From: Solea solea
Lineage: Eukaryota > Chordata > Actinopteri > Pleuronectiformes > Soleidae
Length of the DNA: 64,000 nucleotides
Reading direction: 5' to 3'
NCBI RefSeq assembly: GCF_958295425.1
Contig: NC_081154.1
Span: 21,486,540-21,550,539, forward strand
The position numbers were made by a program, and so were the translations under genes. Position 1 is the first letter of the stretch, and each line of letters opens with the position of its first letter. The notes beneath the pieces were generated by a model, which saw only the letters and a list, made by a program, of their open reading frames with translations, was not told the origin of the DNA and did no database searches. Of this stretch, positions 11,801 through 21,681 are shown piece after piece.

Positions 11801-14800
11801 GGTCTGAATCCCACCGACAATAATTACAAGGCCCACCATTGGGCTTTGACCCACAGTGTGTAATGATAAAGACATAGTGGATTATACAGTACCTGCCAAG
11901 GTTGTATGTTGTTGCTCTGAGCACATGAGTTGTTCTGGAAAGGCCCCCTCCCTGGCTGACAGAGAAGGAGGTTGTGCAGAGAATGAGCAATGGCATATAC
12001 AGCCTTATAGACATTATATGCGACTCTAGGGCTGGATGTATTCATGTAGGCTGAGTGCTGTTCCAGCAGAGACTCCTGCCCTGAGCACGGTGGCATCTGG
12101 GTGACAGAGGATGGAAAAGGACTGCAGCCATACAGAGACTCCCACAACTCATGCACCAGCTCATTGTCAGGATATCTCTTAGGGTTTACTGTCTGCAGGA
12201 AGTCACCAAGTCTGGAGATATGACCGTTTCTGTTGCTAAACCCAATGGTTCCTCCCAAGTAAGGGTAATACTCTCTCCCTGAAAAGACTGATGCTTTGAC
12301 CAAGGCACTAATCGCCACCCACTGGATTCCAGTGATGTTCTGAGTCATGTAGTCTCTCAAGAAAGGTGTCATCTCCCCCTGAGTTGCAAATACCAACACC
12401 ACTTTTGCAGTAGAGCTATGCATCACCTTTACAGAGGGTCAGATAATGTAGATAACAGGGTTGTACAAGGAGACAAAAACAAAACTGAGTGACATAAAGA
12501 AATCCCAGATGTACACAGTGAAAAACAACTAGAGTTTCTATAGATCTTAGTATTATTCAATATTTAAACCCTTAATAGCAAAATAATTTATATGTCAGTG
12601 ACCAAACAGAAATCAGGAGAGACACAAATGTATGTTGCCTCTTTACATCAAAAATAAATAATAACAGGTACATTTTATTTCTTTTATGTTTTATTTAATT
12701 TGGTATACTTTTTCCACCTGTGACATTATTCATCTTCCTCTTGTTATGAGCTCTTCATTTTCTAGACATTGTCTTGTGTTTTGCAATTCTGATCCTTTTG
12801 TCTTTTTTTGATTGAAAGCACTTGTACTGACCTATTGTGGACTTAGTTAAGTGATGTTCTTGGGAAAGTTTTTTTTTATATACATGGTTACAGAGTTACA
12901 ATTCATGTCATGACTCTCTTCTCCTTTCTGGATCTAATATGGGCCTGATGAGATAAATGGATGAAAGTGAGACAAACACACAGTTTTCTCCTGGAGTGTC
13001 TAAATTGAATGACCACAGTAGGTCCACAAATATGAGCTTTAATGGCTCTATGTCTTAATATGTGTTAATATGTGTTAGCAGCACAAAGTGTCTTTAACAG
13101 AAACTCATTTACACTATAAAACTTCAGTTATTTTTTTTATAGCATCAAATCACCACTCTACCCAGTCCCTAGAGACTGTTATTATTTTATCTTGTGGTAA
13201 GAACACATTAAAGGAGCAATGGTGGGTCAGTGGTAGAGTGAACTGTCTTTCAACTGAAAGGTTGAGGGGTTGATTCCTGGCTCCATGAGTCTACATGCTG
13301 ATGTTTCTTTGGGCAAGACACTGATACTCACATTACTGTGCCAGCAGTGTGTGAATGGGTATAAAAGATGTGTGTCAAAGTGCTTTGAGTGGTCATCAAC
13401 ACTAGAAAAGCTCTATATAAGTACAGACCACTTAACATTTAAAGGTAGAAGTCAACAGCTTCCTCAGTGTTTTCATACCTTCATGATCCTTAGTCCCGCT
13501 GGGCGAGTGTAGAGTAGAGGAATCATTTCTTGGTACGCTACACATACTTTGGTGTCCTGTAATTCTCTCAGTAAACCTTTTGCAGCAAAGCGGCCATAAT
13601 CATTGTCTCCTCGCAGCAGCCCCACCCAAGTCCAGTTAAAGTGCACCAGCAGCTGTGCAATGGCTTTCACCTGGGCTCAAGAGAAAAGACAATCAACTCA
13701 CTCAGTTTCATATCACAGACATTAAAAAACTTTCATAAATGAAAAGCAATATCTTCATAAATTATTTGATGTTGTGTCCTGTTATAACATGTCTGTATTC
13801 TGTAAATGATAAAGCATGGAAGTTTGGCACAACAAATAAAAATTGATGTATTATTGGATAGGGACAATACATATAAGCATTGTTCCATCTTAATAAAATG
13901 TAAGCAGTGCTGTAAGACTCTTAAACAAGCAGAAAGATTTACAAGGAAAAAAACATCACCAAACATCAATAATGAGGATTATAACAATAAAGGATTATCA
14001 ACTGTGATTTTTGTTATGACATAACCTGAAAAGAACACTAACATAATATAAGAAAGAGGAAAACTTATATATTTAAATAAATGTCTTAGTGTTTGAAGAT
14101 TTGCCTCTTTTGTATTTATAGTTTTAATTTGACAGTTTAAAGCTTTAAAGGCAGTTGTAATACTTATTTCTGATGACAGAGTAGTAAATGTGTTGAGCTT
14201 TGACTCAAAACAATAATTGACCACATGTTTTACATTTTACCTGGTAGTCATCACTAGGAACTACTCTGAAGAAGGTTGGATATTTTTGTCTGTCTGACAA
14301 ACATGCACATGTAGAAGCGTAGCTGATCTGTGTAAAAACAGAGTGCAGTGTTACTGAGGAAAGAAGAACATTTTTGGGATGATTGACATAAATACGAGTG
14401 ACTGTTACCATGGGGATCCTGAATGTTTGCAGGATTCTTGACACAACAATAGACTGAGTAGATCCAGAAGCCCCAATCACAGCGAGGAGTGATGAGGCAT
14501 TTGTGCACATAGAAGAGTTTTCCTGACTCACTCCGTTCAGCATCGATAAAACAGCTCTCTGTCCTGTCAGTGGATATCCACATGAATCAAAGATTTTGTA
14601 GCCCAGAGTGTGATTCTGCAACAGCACTGGATTCTGGTTTATCTCCTCCACTGCCAGTCTCATAGTCTGAGCCCACCGGAAAGCCCTGGGATCAATTCTG
14701 TGGCTGATACAGATGAATGTTGTCTGTTCATTTAAAAACTCTAATGACTATAAACACATTCAGTCCATTTTATATTAAGAGTGTTGGGATTAGGAGCGTG

Positions 14801-15374
14801 ATTGGTTATGAATTTAGAATATTAATAATTAATTAATTATGGAATAATTAATTTCTTATAAAAAGTTGAGTCAAATCCTCACACGTGGCAACAATATGTT
14901 GGGCATCAACTATAGTGGCAATAATTTGATTGATAAAAATAAAGTAATAAAAGATAAAGTAATACAATATTTTAATTAAATATTTTGGAAAATTAATGAA
15001 ATGTTAATTAATTCTAGAACGGGGCACCACCCTGTAAACAGGGAAAAGACAATCAATCTATGCCTTTAAAATCAGTCTTAAATAATAACTGTAATTGACT
15101 AGGATATCAAAGATATTCCAATTTAACAGTATTGAAGGTATGAATCCGAGCACAGACCCTTTCAACCCCCATTTGTCACAGTATTCATGTACAAAAGACA
15201 TAGAGCATTCCTTCAGGTTAATAAAGTAACAATTTATTAAATCAAACAATGAAATTAATTAAACAATCATGTTCACTAAAAGTGAACACTAATGTAAAAC
15301 GACAATCTATTGGTTGAATCAACAAATATCACTTGCTAAGCTACAACAACACAGGCTATATACAACATAAACAC

Positions 15375-15409
<35 letters not shown>

Positions 15410-18400
15410 ATGTGATGTGTGTGTGTGTGTGTGTGTGTGTGAGTGTAACATGAGACAAAGATAAGATAGGGGAGTGACGCGGTTGGCCGAGCAAAGCCAC
15501 TCCCACTTCCAACACCAAAGTGGAGAAGACATGCGCAGTAGCAGTGACTGTAGACGCACGCTTCCACCAAAGATGGCGCCAGAAACACATTAACATGAGG
15601 TCGCAGATCTTGGGTCGAACATGTGATAGCATGGCTGCAGAGACACGTGTTTGACGCAAGATGGCGCCTATGAGGAGACTCTCATTCATGAATGAAAGAG
15701 AGAGAGTGAGTGAGTGAGAAAGAGAGAGAGAGAGAGAGAGAGAGTGAGTGAGAATCGCGCTTGAATAGCGGCAGACCAAAGGTGTGTTTCAAAGCACAGT
15801 GTGTTCAGTGAATGAAACAAAAGGATCGCGTACGTGAGAGTTTATGTCAGTTTAAACCACACAGACTTGACACAGGCAAAGCCAGGCCAGTCTGTGAATC
15901 TTAACGTTCATGCCGACATTCTCTCACCACGTGATCTGTCTACGCGCTCACAGCGGGAGAAGAAACGTCACTGCAGGGTGCGTTAAACATACAGGTCGAT
16001 CAAAGAAAACTATCTCACTGCGTGATCGCATGGCATGAGAAGGGAATTAACAAACGTGTGAACAAATACAAACAGTTAACAATTGTAGAACAAATACGAA
16101 CGTGTGGGTGCGCAATCCAACACGTTTAACACAAAGGAAAGTTATAAAACACAGAACCTTAACCTAACTCTGCCCAGAACACTTTGCCTCTTACTGTGAG
16201 CTGATAACACGTTTTGCGGTCCGTCGGGTCTGGTCCTGTTCATTGGAGTCGCAGAGCGTGGACGGGCCGTGGTGTGGATCACAGCGGACAGCTGATGATT
16301 CTATGCGTCGGCGGAAGACGGTAGTTTGGGCGTCTGGTTCGGAGAGAGATGTCGGCTCAGGTGCGGACATCGCGGGTCGAAGGATGGCAGCTGGCGGCTG
16401 CAGCGTCTCCATTTCAGTTCTGGAAGGATGCGTGGTTAGACGCAAATCAAGTTTCTCACTCGGGCAGCGAGTGTGAAACTGGCACGGCTTCTTCAAAAAG
16501 GGCATAGTTCGTGTGGCATGGGGCCGCATTGCCGGAGCTCTGGGCTCCAGGGCCCCGGGGGCCCTTTGGGCGGCCCCCGAAGGAGAAGAGCCCCAGGAGA
16601 GCAAAAATAGGAAGAGTGGAGGACAAAGAGAAGTAGGAAGAGGAACACAAAGAGAACGAAAAATGTCTGTCCTCTGGTTTTATAGTGTTTTCGGGGGAAG
16701 GCCATAAAACAGAGAACGGCCAATGAGATTCACTGACCCTATGGAATGCTGACCAGTCGTAAAACCAAGAATGTCCCAAATGGTGGACTGAGACTTTGTT
16801 GAAAACTCAAATCAGGCTTTTGAAACTGCATGTAGGCCTTACCCATGGAGAACAATAGAAAAGTGGATTACAGTAGACATCTCGGCCCCAACAGTCCCCC
16901 TTTTGGTCTGAAGGCTGGGATGCCGGTCGCAGGGTTCAGAGCAACCGAAGGGCTGAGATGCCGGTGTGGTCTGCCGGTGTTAACGGCTGTCAACAGTTCG
17001 GGTTCTGAATGGCACGGTCCATACTCCAGGGGTCATTGAAAAGACCAAAGTCCATCAGTCCCTAGAGTTGAGAGTGGGCACAGTTCATAGTCCTAAGGGT
17101 TAACAGTTCAGATGCTTAACAGTAAGAGGGTTGTGTCTGGGCAACCTTGAGGCACATCTGGGCAGATGTAATAAGCTAAGTTAGCTAGTGATATACACAT
17201 TACAACAGTCAGAAAACATACACAATCACACAGTCCTTAAATTTTTGCTGTTGGTCCAAGAGAGGCACCTAGGGAAGTGTAAGGTGCTCGGTGGAAGGGA
17301 CTGCAAGCAGAAAGGAGACAGGACAGTGTGAGGTTGGCTTAACCTCAAAGTGGTTAGTAGTAGCCAAAGAGTTTTCAGGCTATTTGTGTATCAGTAAATG
17401 CAATGTGCAACGAGAGCCGTGATGGCCCAGCAGCTAAGGAGAAGGCCAAGTGCAGTAAGCTAGATTGTCTCTATAACAGGCCTGTTTAGGTGACCAAGCC
17501 TGTGGTTTCAGTACTTTTGGGACTGAAACTCACCATTTAGTTCCCTCTGCAATAAGTTGCTGATGGAAGGTGGTGTTTACTGTGATGTGACCGTTAAAAT
17601 GGCGTCCACAATTTTGATCTCCCAGTCTTGTTGATTGGAGTCAAGGTGAGTGGAGGCCTAGGTCATCAACATGCACAATGGTTCCTGGAGGAACCCCTGA
17701 GAGAAAAACAATCTATTTTTGGCAGGTTCAACTTAGTAGCTGTGTCATGCCGGTCACGCCATCAGGACACCGTTCACTTTACCTGAGTCTTTGTGTCTGG
17801 TTTCTTGAACAGACATGCAACCCTGGCACATGTACTCAGATGCAGAAATTCTGAGACTACACAGATAATTGGTTATTGGGACACACCCAGTGACTATCTA
17901 TTGTTTAGGTGCGCAGGTTCAGAGTCAGGAAAAGTGAGGGATCCTCATTGTGAAATGCGAGGAGGTGTTTCAGTTGCACATGTGTGTTGACCTTTCCAAC
18001 AATCGACGTAGAGCACGGATTTCAAGTGACACACGTACTCTAGTCCGATGATTAGAAGGTTCAGTAAAAGTCCTATCTCTAACCTGTAGGTTTCAAAGAT
18101 AGGGATTGCACTGCCAAGACTGCGTGAGAGGTGTACCTGAGAGACAACAACCAAAGTGGTGGTGGAGGTAAGGATCTATTCGACCAGGTCAAGTGGGACT
18201 GAATAAGGAGGGTTTTACCTCTACTTTAAGTCACTGACGGGCGAGCTGACTTCTCTGTTCAAAGTCCTGCATAAGAGTCCTAACTACACACAAAAGTTTC
18301 AATCTTCTCAGACCCTCTGACAGAGTCCTTCTGACATGCAATGATGTTGAGTGGAGGTTACTCCTAAACAATCTAATAGACTTATTGAGCTGGTTCTTAT

Positions 18401-21400
18401 AAATGGTTGGTGCATGCTGACAAGGTAGGGCACACAACCTTGTAAGTGGTGAGGTGAACAGTAATGTGTTTCCCATTCATTGGGTGAGAGAGAGAGAGAG
18501 AGCTCCAGCACTGGTTGCTGGAACCTGCTTCCCCCTTTCCGGATGTGGAAAACGGCTTATAGGTTCAAATAAAACAATGGTTGACAAAAAAAACACATTA
18601 AACGAAGACTTCAGGGCCAGGAGTAGGCTCTGAGCAAGAAGCTTGAATCGGTGAGGAGCAGCTGGTTTCTTGGCAGCAGCCACTTTGTTATTCGCGATTT
18701 AACAAAATGCTAGCTGGACCAAAAACTAAGGTGGAGTTACCTGAGCTAAAATGTGACATGGTCGGCAGTCACAAGCAGAGAAACCATTGAGGAGATTCTC
18801 ACCGATGTGCAAAGAATCTGTTGTTGAAAACACAGATGTGGATGGGGTGCACTAAGGTCAAACCCCTGAAAGTTCAAGTCACTTTACACGTGCTATGTGA
18901 TCAAGGACTCGTCCTATTTGTAGCCCATGATGCTGGGACTACAAGATTTTGTCCACAGAGGTTTGCTTAAAGTGAGCCTTTAACAAACATGCTTGAACAT
19001 GTCAGGTGGATTTGGAGCCTGACTCAAGAAGTGCAAAGTGAGTACATCCCCCTTTACCACCACGGAGATGCATGAATCATGCACGTTACCCTGGGAAATG
19101 AGTTCACCTGGGAAAGAAAGAAGAAGGAAGGGTTGAAGTGCTAGTAAGTGTAGGTGGAGAGGGGACCCAGCCTCCTCCGCTTCTCTTCCCCACCCAACAA
19201 AGTCCAGCTTTGTGGCTGAGTTAGGCGGAGTCTGGCTTAGTCCACATCAGTGTCCAGGCTTCTCTGGCAGACACTGGGCTTTACCTTATGTCTGGCAAAG
19301 AAGCTACACACACACTGTCGGATCCAGTCCTCTACTTCTGACGTGGCAACTTCAGTTTTCTGCCGCTCGGCATACTTCCCTTGCTCTTCTGGTTCTATGC
19401 TGGCTTGTCTGGCAAACAGCATGTCAAGAAAGCTTATGACCCTGGACTCTGTTTCTGGTGATTCTTAGCTAGTCGCCGAGCCTTGTGCTCTTGCACCAGA
19501 AGCAGTTGTCTAAGTAGGTCCGAGATAGTGCGTTTCGGTTTGCCTACTGGGTCAGTGAGGGGCTTGAGGAGGTTTTATCTCCTCAGGTGAGTTTATTCAG
19601 GATGGGCTAGCCACTATGTCCTGTGAGACGAAAGTGGTCACATCACTGGCGTTTTGAGCGGTGCCGTTAGAGTTCCTTGGCGGGCTCATCTTCGTTCAGC
19701 TCAGCTGCTGACATGGCGGGCTAGGGTTCAACACAGACCACGTTATCCTGTGTCCTAGGGCGATGCAGAGCTTCCTTAAGGAGCTGAGCGTGCACAGGGA
19801 ACATCGTCCTGTGGCTAACAGGGTGCCGCAGTTTCTGTACTGGGCTAGGCGCAAGGAGAATTGACCTGTGGCCTATAAGTGGTCACAGCTACCTGTGTAG
19901 GCTGGGACAATGCACGGGGAAAAAACATCCGGTGACTAACAGTACCGCAGTTACTGTGAACTGGACTAGGCGCAGGGAGATTGACCCGTGGCCTGTAAAT
20001 GGTCGCGGCTATCTTCGTGGGCGGGGACCATGCACGGGGAAAAACGTCCCGTGACTCACTAGCAGGGTGCAGGGGAAAGTCCGCCTGGCCTGAATAAATA
20101 AACAGCCACAGCTCTTTGTAGCTGGGCTGTGAACAGGGGAATGTCCACCCGTAACTCAAGATGTACCACAGTTCCTGTGAACTGGGGTAGGTGCAGGGAA
20201 AGCTCAACCTGGCTTAAATAAATAACAACCACAGCTCTTTATAGCTGGGTTGTGCATGGGGAAATGTCCTCCCATGGCTCGCTAGATGCCACAGTTCCTG
20301 TGAACTGGGCTAGGCGCAGGGAAAGCTCGACCTGGCCTATCTAAAATGAACAGCCACAGCTCTTTGCAGCTGGGCGGTACACGGGGGAAAGTCCTCCCGT
20401 GATTCACTAAATGCCACAGTTCCTGTGAACTGGGCTAGGCGCAGGGAAAGCTCGACCTGGCCTAAATGAATGACAGTGAGCTACTGTATTAGCTAAACTG
20501 TGCACGGTTATTGTGTCAGTTATGTTTAACTAACTGCTAAAGAGGTATATCAGAGATCAAACCACTTAGCACACAATATTAAAAGTATTCAAATCTGATC
20601 AAATTATCACGATTGAATGGCAGGGTGACCACCAGCAATCGGGCACCAGTCAATAGCTTAGCCAGTTAACAATTTCCACCAGGTTTCGGAGATAGACATC
20701 CAGAAACCGGTCAAAAATTGAAACAAGCTAAGGTAACATGCTAACACACGGGACAATTTTAGCAGGTTTCGGTGCTAGACCTTAAGAAACCAATCAAAAT
20801 CATAATAAGCTAGGTTAGCATGCCAACATGCTAACACATGCTAATATGCTAACATATGCTAACACACGCCAACACACGCTTAGCAGTAGCAATACACCAT
20901 CAGGAAGGTTTGGTTTACCCAGCAGTCAAATTCAAGGAATTTAGGAGGCGAAACTCCAAACATTCTGGAAATTTAACACAATATCTGGTGTTTTGTACAT
21001 GTACAGTTGTGACAAAGTTGGTATATTTAAGGGCCTCACACGGGGCACCAATATGTTGGGATTAGGAGCGTGATTGGTTATGAATTTAGAATATTAATAA
21101 TTAATTAATTATGGAATAATTAATTTCTTATAAAAAGTTGAGTCAAATCCTCACACGTGGCAACAATATGTTGGGCATCAACTATAGTGGCAATAATTTG
21201 ATTGATAAAAATAAAGTAATAAAAGATAAAGTAATACAATATTTTAATTAAATATTTTGGAAAATTAATGAAATGTTAATTAATTCTAGAACGGGGCACC
21301 ACCCTGTAAACAGGGAAAAGACAATCAATCTATGCCTTTAAAATCAGTCTTAAATAATAACTGTAATTGACTAGGATATCAAAGATATTCCAATTTAACA

Positions 21401-21646
21401 GTATTGAAGGTATGAATCCGAGCACAGACCCTTTCAACCCCCATTTGTCACAGTATTCATGTACAAAAGACATAGAGCATTCCTTCAGGTTAATAAAGTA
21501 ACAATTTATTAAATCAAACAATGAAATTAATTAAACAATCATGTTCACTAAAAGTGAACACTAATGTAAAACGACAATCTATTGGTTGAATCAACAAATA
21601 TCACTTGCTAAGCTACAACAACACAGGCTATATACAACATAAACAC

Positions 21647-21681
<35 letters not shown>

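Larger units (their letters stand above)
14782..16893 (-). repeat. Left LTR (3' LTR of the minus-strand element)
   Basis: Contains, on the minus strand, a TATA box at 16678-16685, paired (TG)n/(GA)n microsatellites (15378-15441; 15700-15745 on plus), AAGATGGCGCC motifs near 15571 and 15658 (resembling YY1 sites), and an AATAAA signal at 15233-15238. AT-rich near the 14782 end. Confidence 0.9.

Noticed and set aside
15319..15779. Thr-His-repeat and Ser-Leu-repeat ORFs on minus (also at 21591-22051)
   Set aside because: Produced by (TG)n and (GA)n microsatellites inside the LTRs.
19845..20207. 120-codon minus ORF in the hairpin array
   Set aside because: It follows the tandem units and has no recognisable protein motif.
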